From positions 2,914,001-2,978,000 of the forward strand of contig OZ244830.1 of assembly GCA_965220425.1 (NCBI GenBank): a stretch of 64,000 bases of DNA, written 5' to 3'. Below the pieces are notes generated by a model. The model worked only from the letters and a program-made list of their open reading frames with translations, was not told where the DNA came from and ran no database searches. The stretch comes from Azophilus sp965220425. GTDB taxonomy: Bacteria > Pseudomonadota > Gammaproteobacteria > Pseudomonadales > Azotimanducaceae. The position numbers were made by a program, and so were the translations under genes. This document shows, piece after piece, positions 1-9,483 of the stretch (position 1 is its first letter; the number at the start of each line of letters is the position of its first letter).

Positions 1-540
1 GGTCATCCGGTTCAAGAGTTCCGCCGGCGCGGGACCTTCGAACCCGGCGGCCATGTATTCCCGAAAGAAGGGCAGGTAGCCCGGACCGGCCACGGTAGCG
101 ATCAATGTCGCCACTTCTTCCGCATCGCCCTCGCCCCAGTCGCCGGCATCTGACTTGACGATCTTCGGCGACTCATCGACCAGCACCAGGGCAGCGATTC
201 GGTCGTAGCCGTACTGGTCCAGGTAGGAAAGCACGTCGAAGACACCGAGTGACCAGCCGAGCAGAGCGACCCGCTCAAGGCCCAATTCCTCAAGCAGGTC
301 ATGGAGATCGATGCCCCTCTGCCCATAGTCATTGCCGGTGGCGCTCTGATCGGAGCGTCCCTGGGATCGGGGGTCGTAGGCGAAGACGCAAAAACGCTTG
401 GCGAATGCCGGAATGTTCCCTCGAAACACGTCGATAGAGCAGGCCCAGCCGGGTATGAGTACCAAGGGTGTTCCCGTACCAGTCTGGTCGAGCCTGATCC
501 GGGTACCGTCAGCCAGCCGTATTGTCCGGGCGTTGCCCAC
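1..540 (-). CDS. Alpha/beta hydrolase, C-terminus beyond window edge
   Basis: Reading leftwards from a GTG at 540 the frame is open to the window edge (about 180 residues). It shows an N-terminal strand pair (RTIRLADGTRIRLDQTG), the oxyanion-loop type PGW, a YDPRSQGRSD segment and the nucleophile elbow GWSLGV (Ser in G-x-S-x-G), followed by ALVLVDESPK. These are the hallmarks of the alpha/beta hydrolase fold. The His and most of the cap are outside the window. The gene starts about 14 nt after the stop of the TonB receptor on the same strand, so the two are probably co-transcribed; a cytoplasmic esterase or hydrolase acting on the imported substrate is an inference. Specificity cannot be judged. 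Confidence 0.8.
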   Translation of the reverse strand, partial: MGNARTIRLADGTRIRLDQTGTGTPLVLIPGWACSIDVFRGNIPAFAKRFCVFAYDPRSQGRSDQSATGNDYGQRGIDLHDLLEELGLERVALLGWSLGVFDVLSYLDQYGYDRIAALVLVDESPKIVKSDAGDWGEGDAEEVATLIATVAGPGYLPFFREYMAAGFEGPAPAELLNRMT

Positions 541-554
541 GCCGCTGGGTACGA

Positions 555-2900
555 TCAGAAGTACACCCCGACCTCCAGCCCGATGGTGCGCGGCCGGCTC
601 ACCACCCATCGTGGCCTTCCCGGCGTCTCCGCGGCTATGGAGCGGTTGTCGCCGAGGTTGGCGATCTTGTCGGTGAGGTTGCGGGCGAAGAGCGCGGCCT
701 TGTAGCGCTCGTTTGACAGGCCCAGGCGCAGGCCGATCTGCTCGTAGGCGGCTCGTCGGCGTGGAATGGCGTTCACCTGGGAGAGGCTGTGATCGACGTA
801 GCTCAGGTCCGCGCGCAGGAACAGGTCCATGTCGAACAGGGCGTTCGGCCACATGTAGTCCACCAACAGGGATGCGGTCCATTCCGGCACGAATTGCAGC
901 GGATCGCCGTCCTGGTTGATGCCGGCGACCGTTTCGGTGAACTGCGCATCGGTGTATCCCAGGTTGAGCGCAACGGTGAGGTTGTCCGCGGGCCGTGCCG
1001 TCAGTTCCAGTTCCACGCCGCGGCTGCGCGCGGCGCCGAAGTTGCCGCGGAACTGGAACCCGCAGGTAAGCTGGATGCGCTGCTGGATACCGTCGAAGCC
1101 GATGTGGAACAGGGTGGCGTTCAGCCGGGCCGACCGTCCGAGGTCGGCCTTCATGCCGGCCTCATAGCTAATGAGGTCGTCGGACCGGTAGCTTGAAGTG
1201 TCGACGGTTTGCAGGCCGAGGGCGGCGAGGTCTTCCGGGCACCCCAGCGTGTTGGGAATGGTTCCGTTGGCGCCGCCCAGCCGGAAGCCCTCGGCCACCG
1301 AGGCATAGAAGAACAGGTTCTCGCGCGCCTGGTATTCCACCGCCCCCTTGAAGATGAAGCCGTCTTCGCTCTGCTTGCCGCCCTCGACGGGAACGCTCGA
1401 CAGCGGTGCGTCTTCCGCAAGGGGAAGCCCGGCCGCGAGGCCCGCCTGTTGTTCGGAGAACTCGACGCTGGTGTCGAACCAGCGCGAGCCCAGGACAAGG
1501 CTGAGTTTGTCGTTCACCGTGAAAGTGACCTCGCCGAAGATGCCGAGTTCCTCTACGTCCGTGGGCCGGTAGGACGTGAACACCAGGTCGCCGAACGGCC
1601 AGATCGCTTCCAACGGCCCGGGAATGCCCAGAATCTGCTGCAGGGCGGCGAAGTTGTCGTTCAGGCCGCGGGCGTAATTGCGCGGCTGAAAGGCTTCGTC
1701 GTCATCGGTGTTCTGATAGAACGCACCGGCCACGAAATTCCAGGGGCCATCCAGGTCCGAAGCGAAGCGGACCTCCTGGACGAAGGTCTCGAAGTTGAGC
1801 GTCTGAAAGATCGGCGAGGTAACCGGCCTGACGCCGATGACATCGAACAGGCCGAAGCCCCCGGCCGCCCCCGGAAGCGCCTGCAGGAAATTGATGAATG
1901 AGCCGCTGGCCTCGGTTTCGAAGGTCTCGCGTTCGAACCAGGATGTCGCCGAGGTGAACGTGCCCTGACCGGTTGCGTAGGTGAGGTTGAATGTGTACAG
2001 CGTCCATTCGTCCTCGCCGCCCTCATCCACATCGAAATCCCGGTTGTGCACGAAGTTGCCCGTGCTGACATCGGCGAGCGGAAAGCCGTCCAGGTCGGTC
2101 TTCTGGTGCAGTATCCGCGCGGCCAGGGAGAGGTTGTCCGTCGGCTCGATCAACAGGTGTGCCTGCACGGCGGTAAGCTGTTGCCGGTCTACGTCTTCAA
2201 CCACCGAGGCAGGCGCTCCGGCGAGTGTCGCGGGCGCGGCGAGATGGTGGGCAATGGCGCCCACGTGCCGGTCGAAAACGCCGGCCCGGTCTTCGAACAG
2301 TCCCGAGAAGCGGGCTGCTGCCTTGTCGCTGAACGGCGCGTTGAACGAGCCGGCGACCAGGTAGTTCAGGTCGTCTGAGTGCCTGCTGCTCGAGAGTTCC
2401 GCCCGCGCCCAGCCGCCGGCGCGCTCGAAATCGGGACGCCGGGTGATCTGCCGGATGGTACCTCCCAGCGAGCGGGCGCCGTAGAGGGTACCGGACGGCC
2501 CGCGCAGCACCTCGATGCGTTCGAGGTCAAGGATTCGCGGGTCGATGGTTTCGGTGATCGGGGTATCGTCGATGTAGAAACCGGTGGTGTTCGTGCCCTC
2601 GATCCCACGCAGGGAAACCGTTCGATTGGAGAGAATGCCGTCGGTGGCGGCGCCGAAGGACAGATTGGGGATGGTTACGGCGTAGTCGAAGAACTCGGTG
2701 AGGCCCCGCTCCCTGAGTTCGTCGCCGGAAATCGAGGACACGCTCAACGGCACGGACTGCATGGACTCGGATCGCTTGGTGGCGGTCACGATGACTTCTT
2801 CGAGGATCGGTTGGGCAAGGGCGCCCGTGGAGCAGTTCAACAGGGTTATTGCCAGGAGGATGGAACCGAGCGGTACAGTCGAAAAATGTCGGCGGGGCAT
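555..2900 (-). CDS. TonB-dependent outer-membrane receptor
   Basis: About 781 residues. The preferred ATG at 2900 has GGAG nine bases upstream and gives a clean signal peptide (MPRRHF...ALAQ); an in-frame GTG at 2921 would add seven residues. The mature N-terminus carries a TonB-box-like EEVIVTATKR, then a plug domain (SVSSISGDELRERG, the RIEVLRGPSGTLYG motif near residue 130) and a long beta-barrel ending in an aromatic residue (GLEVGVYF), as expected for BAM-dependent barrels. It imports a substrate across the outer membrane using TonB energy. The upstream LuxR gene and downstream hydrolase lie on the same strand, suggesting a regulator-receptor-enzyme module. The substrate is unknown; it resembles the broad receptor class common in oligotrophic pseudomonadotes rather than a recognisable siderophore receptor. 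Confidence 0.93.
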   Translation of the reverse strand: MPRRHFSTVPLGSILLAITLLNCSTGALAQPILEEVIVTATKRSESMQSVPLSVSSISGDELRERGLTEFFDYAVTIPNLSFGAATDGILSNRTVSLRGIEGTNTTGFYIDDTPITETIDPRILDLERIEVLRGPSGTLYGARSLGGTIRQITRRPDFERAGGWARAELSSSRHSDDLNYLVAGSFNAPFSDKAAARFSGLFEDRAGVFDRHVGAIAHHLAAPATLAGAPASVVEDVDRQQLTAVQAHLLIEPTDNLSLAARILHQKTDLDGFPLADVSTGNFVHNRDFDVDEGGEDEWTLYTFNLTYATGQGTFTSATSWFERETFETEASGSFINFLQALPGAAGGFGLFDVIGVRPVTSPIFQTLNFETFVQEVRFASDLDGPWNFVAGAFYQNTDDDEAFQPRNYARGLNDNFAALQQILGIPGPLEAIWPFGDLVFTSYRPTDVEELGIFGEVTFTVNDKLSLVLGSRWFDTSVEFSEQQAGLAAGLPLAEDAPLSSVPVEGGKQSEDGFIFKGAVEYQARENLFFYASVAEGFRLGGANGTIPNTLGCPEDLAALGLQTVDTSSYRSDDLISYEAGMKADLGRSARLNATLFHIGFDGIQQRIQLTCGFQFRGNFGAARSRGVELELTARPADNLTVALNLGYTDAQFTETVAGINQDGDPLQFVPEWTASLLVDYMWPNALFDMDLFLRADLSYVDHSLSQVNAIPRRRAAYEQIGLRLGLSNERYKAALFARNLTDKIANLGDNRSIAAETPGRPRWVVSRPRTIGLEVGVYF

Positions 2901-3122
2901 GGCGCAAATCTCCGTCTTCACTGGTATGCGCGCTCTCCGCCCTTGCCCGTCACGCCCTGACCGTCAATGGCGCAAACCGCACAGAACGAATGCTAGGTAA
3001 ATGGAACCGCGGCGGGAATCAGGGATTTCCCCTATATGGAGCGGGCGTTGTAGTGCGGCAGAGCGAACGCGACGGCGCTGGCGGTCAGCTATCGGCACGG
3101 TAGGCGCACTCGGGCCAATGGT

Positions 3123-4256
3123 CTATCGGAACAGTCGATAGATCAGCGCCGTGCGGTTGTGGGTGCCGGTCTTGCGGTAGATATGGTCGAGATGGTGTTC
3201 CACGGTCTTGTCGCTGATGGTGAGTTGATCGGCGATCTGGATGGTGGTCAGCCCGCGGCTGACCTTGTGCACGATGTCCCGTTCCCTCGGCGTGATGGCG
3301 AATTCCTTGAGCTTTGCATCCGATATCAGTTCGCGGTTCCGGTCGAGAAATGCCAACAGGAAGAGGGGAGGCAGGTTTTCGAGTTCGAGCAGGTCAACAA
3401 GGACCCGCGGCCAGCCCGGAATCCCGTCAAAGATGCGATGAGCATCGCAAGCGGGGTGCCCGGCATTGCCGCCGCCCCGGCGCGGGGTTGCGTGGTAGGT
3501 CAGATGATCCTCGATCTCCCTGGGCAGGCTGAACGAAATCGGTCGGTGTGGCTCGTCGATGATGGTCAGGTTCCCGGCGGGCTGCAGCAGGCTGACGGCG
3601 GTTCCGGCGCCGTCGATCACCCGCCAGTCCTGATCGAGCACCACGTAGTCGCGGATCGCGGCCTGCTCCATGAGTTTCTTGACCAGGGCACGCAGGCGGG
3701 CATGGTCGTCCGACAGCTTCTTCAGCCGCAGGGCGCCTGCGATCTGCGAGGCGAACAGCCGGGCCTTGAGATGCTCTTCGGGAGCGTAGCGAGGCTTGCC
3801 GGGAGCGCGATGAAAACCGAACAGACCCAGCAGCCCCCGCGCATCGCCGACCGCAAAGACGATGCTGTTATGGATGTGTTGCGGGTAGAGGAAATCGCGG
3901 TAGTAACCGGAGGCAACGTAGCTCCGCTCGCTGACAATCACCTGGTCGGTGGACACCACCAGCGGCTGGCCTGTGCGCGCGCGCTGCCGCAAGCCCGCAA
4001 AGCAGGGATCGAAGGGGCGGTAGTGCGTTTCGTATTGCTTGACCCGTTCGGCCCCGACGTTGTAGCCGAACCCGTCCCAGATCGGGTGCTCGTCCAGATC
4101 TTCGCTCATGGTGTAGAACACGCAGCTCCTGGAGTCGAACAGCCGGGTCATGTCAAGCATCAGCGCGGGCGGAAAGTGGGCTTCCGCGGCACATTCGACG
4201 GCCAGCGCGGAGATTTCCAGAATACTATTGACATGAGTATCGGAAATAGTGGCCAT
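3123..4256 (-). CDS. LuxR-family transcriptional regulator
   Basis: 377 residues from the ATG at 4256, chosen because GGAGG lies five bases upstream; the frame is open to 4337 but that extension looks non-coding. The last ~60 residues form a LuxR/FixJ-type winged helix-turn-helix (TPRERDIVHKVSRG ... IADQLTISDKTVEHHLDHIYRKTG), the DNA-binding unit. The first ~230 residues have no receiver-domain aspartates; they look like a GAF/PAS-like or autoinducer-like sensor (DPCFAGLRQRARTG, GLLGLFGFHR). It is encoded directly upstream of the TonB receptor on the same strand with a ~200-bp gap, so it probably controls that receptor and hydrolase. The ligand is unknown. Confidence 0.85.
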   Translation of the reverse strand: MATISDTHVNSILEISALAVECAAEAHFPPALMLDMTRLFDSRSCVFYTMSEDLDEHPIWDGFGYNVGAERVKQYETHYRPFDPCFAGLRQRARTGQPLVVSTDQVIVSERSYVASGYYRDFLYPQHIHNSIVFAVGDARGLLGLFGFHRAPGKPRYAPEEHLKARLFASQIAGALRLKKLSDDHARLRALVKKLMEQAAIRDYVVLDQDWRVIDGAGTAVSLLQPAGNLTIIDEPHRPISFSLPREIEDHLTYHATPRRGGGNAGHPACDAHRIFDGIPGWPRVLVDLLELENLPPLFLLAFLDRNRELISDAKLKEFAITPRERDIVHKVSRGLTTIQIADQLTISDKTVEHHLDHIYRKTGTHNRTALIYRLFR

Positions 4257-4581
4257 GATTGCCTCCAGCGCCTGCTTGCTCGTTGATGCAGTCATCCCGG
4301 CGAAGGCGTCGCGAGGCGGGCGTGCCGAGGCACGCATGCCTCCTGACGCTAATGGCGCATTTTACACCAAGCGGGTCTTGCCGGAGCGAACTGAATGACA
4401 GCCAAGGGGCCTGGCCCGCATGCTGAACCACGCCGCTGATGGAACTGCTGAACGTTCCGTTATTTCAGCCAGTGTCCTGCTTGTCGCTTGTCCAGCACGC
4501 TCGCGTTCGGCTTGATCGCTGTCCCGGAGCAACTGGATCGGCTTGTCCGAATCGTCGACGCTAACGAGTAGAGCCGTGCGG
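4257..4581. other. Intergenic stretch, no gene seen
   Basis: About 325 bases between the LuxR start and the end of the MscS gene. It must hold the promoter of the LuxR gene (minus strand). No convincing reading frame, RNA gene or inverted repeat was seen; the 3' flank of the MscS gene lacks a clear hairpin plus T-run. Confidence 0.5.
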
Positions 4582-5910
4582 TCAGGTCAGCCCCGGGGCT
4601 TCCGGGCTTTCCAGCAGGATGTGCCGGTGCGGGTAGGGGATTTCGATGCCGTGCTCCTTGAACTTGTCCCACAGTGCCAGGAATACCTGGCCCTTGATGT
4701 TGGTCACGCCGTTCTGCGGATCGTTGATCCAGAAACGGAGCACGAAGTCCAGCGAACTGTCGCCGAATCCCCTGATGTGACAAACCGGCTGCCGGGAATG
4801 AACGATGCGCGCGCTGGCGTCCACGGCGGCTTGGACCGCCAGGCGCCGCACCAGGTGCGGGTCGCTCTTGTAGGAGACCCCGAACTCCACCTCCATCCGA
4901 ACGTCCAGGTCGCTGTGCGACCAGTTGATGACCTGATTCGTGACGAAGTCGTCGTTGGGGATCAGGAGTTCCTTGTTGTCCCGGGTGACCACTCCGACGT
5001 AGCGGGCGCGCATGTCCTTGACCCAGCCGAACGTGTCGCCCACCTCGATGACGTCACCGGGCTTGATGGACTTGTCGAGCAGCAGGAACAGGCCGCTCAG
5101 AAGGTTGGAAACCTGGTTCTGCAGGCCGATACCGATACCGACACCGAGTGCGCCCGTGAAGACGGCAAGAGCGGCGAAATTCAAGCCGATACTGGTCAGG
5201 GCGATGACCACCGCCACGGTGATCATGGTGAACCGCACCACCTTGCCCAGCAGAACCTGGGCTCTGGGGCTGATGTCCGAATGACCGCGAATGAAGTTCT
5301 GAATCAGCCGGCTGAGCGTCAATGCAACCCACAACAGCACCGCAAACAGGAGCGCGCCGTTGACGATGCTGAGCAGCGACAGCCTGGCGTTGCCGAACGG
5401 TATCGCTACACCGTCCAGAGTGGCGATCAGGGCATCGAGCAGCCCGAGAATGTTCAGGGCTGCAACCGACCAGGCAAACACGAAGATCAGGTTTGCCGCC
5501 AGACGGTTGGCAATGAACGATGATGACAGCTTAATGAGTACCCAGGCGCTCAGGAGGCTCGCGATCACCTCCAGCAGGTTGTTGCCGGCGGCGAGGTCGA
5601 GTTGCACCAGAATACCGATCGCGAGCCAGACCGGAATGAGAAAGACGATGGCGGAAATGTGTGCAAGAGCGGATTGCGCCAACCGGCCCGGTCCGGAGTC
5701 GGAGCGCAGTTCTCCGACCCGCCGCTCAAGAACCGTGCGCAGGGGCCGGGCCAGGAAGTAAGTAACGCCCGCCAGTACCACGAGCCCGACCGCCTGCCAG
5801 AGCACCGCCCAGCTCAGCAGGTGTTCCATCGACCAGGGCACCACCTGCCCGGACCAGCCTGCGATGGTTCCGAACCAGCCGCCGATACCTTCAGATTGGA
5901 CAAACTCCAA
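4582..5910 (-). CDS. MscS-family mechanosensitive ion channel
   Basis: 442 residues from a TTG at 5910 preceded by GGAG. Several hydrophobic segments occupy residues ~30-250. The diagnostic MscS core follows: a glycine/alanine-rich pore helix (FTGALGVGIGIGLQNQVSNLLSG), then the beta domain (DKSIKPGDVIEVGDTFGWV, RDNKELLIPNDDFV) and the cytosolic alpha/beta domain (VEFGVSYKSD ... IEIPYPHRHI). The length is typical of the larger small-conductance channels with extra N-terminal helices. It acts in the inner membrane, releasing solutes on hypo-osmotic shock. It has no obvious functional link to its neighbours and probably its own promoter in the 5911-5990 gap. Confidence 0.93.
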   Translation of the reverse strand: MEFVQSEGIGGWFGTIAGWSGQVVPWSMEHLLSWAVLWQAVGLVVLAGVTYFLARPLRTVLERRVGELRSDSGPGRLAQSALAHISAIVFLIPVWLAIGILVQLDLAAGNNLLEVIASLLSAWVLIKLSSSFIANRLAANLIFVFAWSVAALNILGLLDALIATLDGVAIPFGNARLSLLSIVNGALLFAVLLWVALTLSRLIQNFIRGHSDISPRAQVLLGKVVRFTMITVAVVIALTSIGLNFAALAVFTGALGVGIGIGLQNQVSNLLSGLFLLLDKSIKPGDVIEVGDTFGWVKDMRARYVGVVTRDNKELLIPNDDFVTNQVINWSHSDLDVRMEVEFGVSYKSDPHLVRRLAVQAAVDASARIVHSRQPVCHIRGFGDSSLDFVLRFWINDPQNGVTNIKGQVFLALWDKFKEHGIEIPYPHRHILLESPEAPGLT

Positions 5911-6109
5911 GGGGCTCCGCCTATCGAGGCCGCAACTCAGCCACTATACAAAATTGACATTGATCGTGGGCGGGGGACCCGGCCCTGAACAGTCGCGGTG
6001 CGCGCGCTGATCCCAAATTATCAGTTGGTTCCAGCACTAGCCCGCTGCGGCAATCAGGCCGTCCGAGCCCTGTGGGCTTTCGGGCTGCGCGGTGTTTCGT
6101 CCGTAGTTT

Positions 6110-6778
6110 TCAGTCGCAGTCGGGCGTCTCGATCTCCAGGCCGGCCTGGATTTCAAATCCGCCGATCTTCCGCAGCCCCTCGTGGAGCAGCACGCGCGCA
6201 TGGTCAGGCGGCAACAGATCACAGCAACAGAAGACAACCAGTCCGGTTCCGAGCGTTGCTGCGGCAAGCCCGGCGTTCTCCGCGTTCGGCCCTTTTGTTT
6301 GCGGGCAGGATTCAAAGGCGTTAGTCAGATAGTTGACGACCGCTGTCGTCAGCCCATCCCGGATTTCCCTGACGCTCGGATTGTGCATGGACTGACCGAT
6401 CAGCTCGGTAAACACCAGCCGTTCATCGTGGGAGAAAACCTCGCCGGAGAACGCAAAGTCGGCCATCGTGCGGAACTGTTCTTCCGGCGGCAGGCCTTGG
6501 AGCGCGGTCAGGCTGGTCACCAGGCTCTCGGCGAGGTCGCGGTACAGCTCTTGAAGTACGGCATCCTTGCCCTCGAAATAGTAGAAGACATGGCTGGGCG
6601 ACATGCCGGCTTCCTGGGCGAGTTCGTTGAAGGAAGTCGCGGAATACCCCTGCCGCAGAATGCAACGGCGCAGGGCGTCGAGTATTCGGGCGCGGCGCTC
6701 TGCGGCCTTGGAGCCGTCGGTTCCCCCAGCGCGGCCGGATTTCTTTCTTGCCTGACTCAACCTGCTGTTCCCGGGCAA
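6110..6778 (-). CDS. TetR-family transcriptional regulator
   Basis: 222 residues from a TTG at 6778. After a basic N-terminus, residues ~27-75 form the TetR helix-turn-helix (RRARILDALRRCILRQGYS ATSFNELAQEAGMSPSHVFYYFEGKDAVL), the best-conserved part of the family. The C-terminal ligand domain is unremarkable and contains a CCC run in a hydrophobic helix. As a dimeric repressor it would be expected to control itself and a neighbour; candidates are the PPOX-fold gene upstream or the divergent aminotransferase beyond it. The inducer is unknown. Confidence 0.88.
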   Translation of the reverse strand: MPGNSRLSQARKKSGRAGGTDGSKAAERRARILDALRRCILRQGYSATSFNELAQEAGMSPSHVFYYFEGKDAVLQELYRDLAESLVTSLTALQGLPPEEQFRTMADFAFSGEVFSHDERLVFTELIGQSMHNPSVREIRDGLTTAVVNYLTNAFESCPQTKGPNAENAGLAAATLGTGLVVFCCCDLLPPDHARVLLHEGLRKIGGFEIQAGLEIETPDCD

Positions 6779-6959
6779 TAAAGATGAAGTTGTTCCGGCT
6801 CAGTTTAAACCAAATCCGGGCCGATTTTCTAAGCACCGGGGCGGCCTTGGGCGTTGTGGCCAGCATCCATGAATGGCGCTACGGCGGCCCGCCGGAGGTG
6901 TTGAGGGGCGCCCTGGGCGAACAGGTGCTCCGATGTGGGCTGCGGGCTACCCTTTCGAT

Positions 6960-7394
6960 CTATTGACGCTTGGCGAAATCCGCCGTCAGCCAGCGAGTGG
7001 GATGGATCGAGACGCGATAGGCGCCTTCTACCGGGCTGGCGTCGGTATAGGCATCTCCCTCCGTCTTGCCGCGGTAGCGCCGGGCCAGCGGCCGCAGATG
7101 CTCCTCGGTTTTCGCCGGCCCGATGCTCACCGTGCCTTCGACGGTCACGTACTTGTACGGCCGCGATTCCACCTGAACGACGAACGTAGCGGAAATTCCG
7201 TCCCGGAGCAGCCTGCCCTTGCGCGACCTCGGGTCGAGTATCACATGGATGTCACCGCCGGGTTCATAGTCGTACCAGATCGGGGAGCAAACCGGAGCGC
7301 CGTCGCTCGGAACGCAGAGTACGCCCACGTGAACCTCGGCCAGAAATGCCTCCCGTTCCGATTGGGACATCGTCAATCTGCCCATTTTGAACAT
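6960..7394 (-). CDS. Pyridoxamine 5'-phosphate oxidase-fold (PPOX) family protein
   Basis: 144 residues. The sequence follows the split-barrel flavin-binding fold of small PPOX/F420-type proteins: SEREAFLAEVHVGVLCV (first strand), SPIWYDYEPGGDIHVI, RKGRLLRDG and YKYVTVEGTVSIG, ending in a helical R(W)L segment. Such proteins bind FMN, F420 or haem and are hard to assign further. ATG 7394 is used; in-frame ATGs at 7385 and 7370 are alternatives. It is divergent from the aminotransferase, so the ~200-bp gap between them should hold two promoters. Confidence 0.75.
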   Translation of the reverse strand: MFKMGRLTMSQSEREAFLAEVHVGVLCVPSDGAPVCSPIWYDYEPGGDIHVILDPRSRKGRLLRDGISATFVVQVESRPYKYVTVEGTVSIGPAKTEEHLRPLARRYRGKTEGDAYTDASPVEGAYRVSIHPTRWLTADFAKRQ

Positions 7395-7596
7395 CCTGTG
7401 GTTGCAAACGCGTTATGTTCTCCGTTACGGCGGAGGCACGCAAGGTCGTTCGAGGCCAAGTGCATTCCAGGCCGCGTATCCGGGCACGAGACCGCGCGGG
7501 TATCCCGCTGTCCCGGGGCAGGGCTTTACAGCGTCGGGAGCCGGCGCATACTCTCACTGTCAACACCAACCATTGCCCCGCTGGGGAGATATTCAT

Positions 7597-8916
7597 TTGA
7601 ACGACCAGACACCGTCTTTCTACGATGCCCATTGGATGCCTTACACGGCCAACAGGGCGTTCAAGCAGGATCCGCGGATCGTGGAGCGAGCGGAAGGCTG
7701 CTATTACTATACGCCGGATGATCGCAAGGTGTTTGACGGACTGTCCGGCCTGTGGTGTTGCGGCGCCGGCCACAGCCATCCGGGGATCGCCGAAGCGGTG
7801 GCGAACCAGCTACGCCGCATGGAATACGCCCCAGCCTTCCAGTTCGGTCACGCCTTAAGTTTCGAGTTGGCCAATCGAATTGTCGAGTTGATGCCCTCCG
7901 GTCTCTCCCACGTCTTCTTCACGAACTCCGGATCGGAGAGTACCGATACGTCACTCAAAATAGCGCGGGCATACTGGCGCGAGGCCGGACGCTCGAGCAA
8001 AACGAAGCTGATCGGTCGCATCCGGGGGTATCACGGCGTCAATTTCGGCGGCACGAGCCTGGGCGGCATCGGGCCCAATCGACAGATGTACGGGCCGCTG
8101 CTCGACACCGATCACCTGTCGGCCACGCTGCTGCCCGAGAACGCCTTCAGCCGGGGCATGCCGCAATACGGGAGCCATCTGGCGGACCAGCTTGAGGAAA
8201 TTGTGGCGTTGCACGACGCTTCCAACATTGCGGCCGTGATCGTGGAACCGATGTCCGGGTCCGGCGGCGTGGTGGTGCCGCCCGCGGGATACCTCAAGCG
8301 GCTGCGTGAAATCTGCGACCGCCACAACATCCTCCTGATTTTCGATGAAGTGATTACCGGATTCGGGCGGGCGGGGTCCATGACCGGAGCCGAGGAGTTC
8401 GGCGTAGTCCCCGATATTCTGAATCTGGCGAAGCAACTGACCAACGGTACCGTTCCCATGGGTGCGGTGGTGACGAGCGAGGAGATCTATCGCGCCTTCA
8501 TGGATGCACCGAAGCCGCTGCACGCCATTGAGTTGCCGCATGGTTATACCTACTCGGCACATCCGGTCGCCTGCGCGGCCGGGCTCGCGGCGCTCGATCT
8601 ACTGATAGTGGAAGGATTGATCGAGCGAGCGCGGTCGCTGGCGTTGCGTTTCGAGAATTACCTGCACGAGTTGAGGGGTGCGACCCACGTCGTCGATATC
8701 CGCAACTACGGCCTCGCCGGCGCCGTGCAACTGCAGCCGCGCGACGGCGATGTCATGGTGAGGCCCTACGAGGCGGGTCTCAAAATGTGGAAAGCGGGTT
8801 TCTATGTGCGCTGGGGCGGCGATACCCTGCAGTTCGGACCGCCGTTCGTTGCTGAAGCGTCAGACCTCGAGGCCATGTTCGAGCGTCTCGCGGGGGTGCT
8901 TTCCGAGATCGCGTAG
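7597..8916 (+). CDS. Class III omega-aminotransferase (beta-alanine:pyruvate type)
   Basis: 439 residues from a TTG at 7597 preceded by GGGGAG; the frame is open upstream but the family N-terminus (HWMPYTANRAFKQDPR) fits this start. Fold-type I PLP features are all visible: GLWCCGAGHSHP, FFTNSGSESTDTSLK, GYHGVNFGG, IVEPMSGSGGV, FDEVITGFGRAG and the PLP lysine in LNLAKQLTNG, then GYTYSAHPVACAAG. This matches the omega-amino acid:pyruvate aminotransferase branch, which moves the amino group of beta-alanine or similar omega-amino acids or amines to pyruvate in the cytoplasm. The exact donor is not certain from sequence. Confidence 0.92.
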   Translation: MNDQTPSFYDAHWMPYTANRAFKQDPRIVERAEGCYYYTPDDRKVFDGLSGLWCCGAGHSHPGIAEAVANQLRRMEYAPAFQFGHALSFELANRIVELMPSGLSHVFFTNSGSESTDTSLKIARAYWREAGRSSKTKLIGRIRGYHGVNFGGTSLGGIGPNRQMYGPLLDTDHLSATLLPENAFSRGMPQYGSHLADQLEEIVALHDASNIAAVIVEPMSGSGGVVVPPAGYLKRLREICDRHNILLIFDEVITGFGRAGSMTGAEEFGVVPDILNLAKQLTNGTVPMGAVVTSEEIYRAFMDAPKPLHAIELPHGYTYSAHPVACAAGLAALDLLIVEGLIERARSLALRFENYLHELRGATHVVDIRNYGLAGAVQLQPRDGDVMVRPYEAGLKMWKAGFYVRWGGDTLQFGPPFVAEASDLEAMFERLAGVLSEIA

Positions 8917-8944
8917 CATGGAAGAGTCCTGTGAGCCTTTTGCC

Positions 8945-9097
8945 ATGACCTACCCCGGAAACCGACAGATCAACGACGCGGACAGCCACCTGATGGAACT
9001 GCCCGATTTCCTGACATCCCGGGCGGATCCCGGTTACCGGGACGAGATCGCCGGCCGAGTTCAAGGCGCTCTGCGTGCCCTGCTGGAAGCGGGACCG
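8945..9097 (+). pseudogene. Amidohydrolase N-terminal remnant
   Basis: From the ATG at 8945 the frame reads MTYPGNRQINDADSHLMELPDFL and continues about 50 residues. The DADSHLMELPD segment is the N-terminal metal-binding strand of amidohydrolase-2 family proteins (D-x-H variant). The frame then runs into sequence from an unrelated protein and stops at 9130, leaving no barrel. I read it as the 5' stub of a gene whose remainder was deleted; the downstream stub of an LLM-type oxidoreductase abuts it. Confidence 0.6.
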
Positions 9098-9098
9098 C

Positions 9099-9458
9099 AG
9101 AACGGACGAAAGCCTTCGCTTCTTGCGTGACTGTTTCCAGGACGAAGTGGTGGAGGCCAACGGCTGGATGCCGATGTTCCCCTTCTGGCGAAACCGTCCC
9201 GACACGATCGGGCCCGATGAGCTGGCGCCGGCAGCAGCGCGGCTGCGGGAGCTGGTGGAGGAGGCGGGGTGCCCGCCCCCGGAAATCGTCGTCGGCGTCG
9301 GCTTCGACCCGCACACTCCCGAAGCGGTGCCCGAGCGCATGGCGGTGCTGCGCGAGGCGGGCGTCACCGGGTTGGTGACGGGAGTACCCTTCGAGGATGC
9401 CGACGAGTTTCGACGCAACCTGGAGTTCCTGCGCAAACATGTCCTCGAATCGGTATGA
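9099..9458 (+). pseudogene. LLM-class (luciferase-like) oxidoreductase remnant
   Basis: The frame ending at 9458 reads TDESLRFLRDCFQDEVVEAN, then GWMPMFPFW and DELAPAAARLRELVEEAG ... ADEFRRNLEFLRKHV. These are middle and C-terminal blocks of the F420-dependent LLM oxidoreductases, but the block between DEVV and GWMPM (including the usual P-I-W-x-GG strand) and the whole N-terminus are missing. It is therefore a decayed gene with an internal deletion. It lies in a different frame from the amidohydrolase stub before it. Confidence 0.6.
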
Positions 9459-9483
9459 ACAGCGTGCTCGCATCACACCGCCG

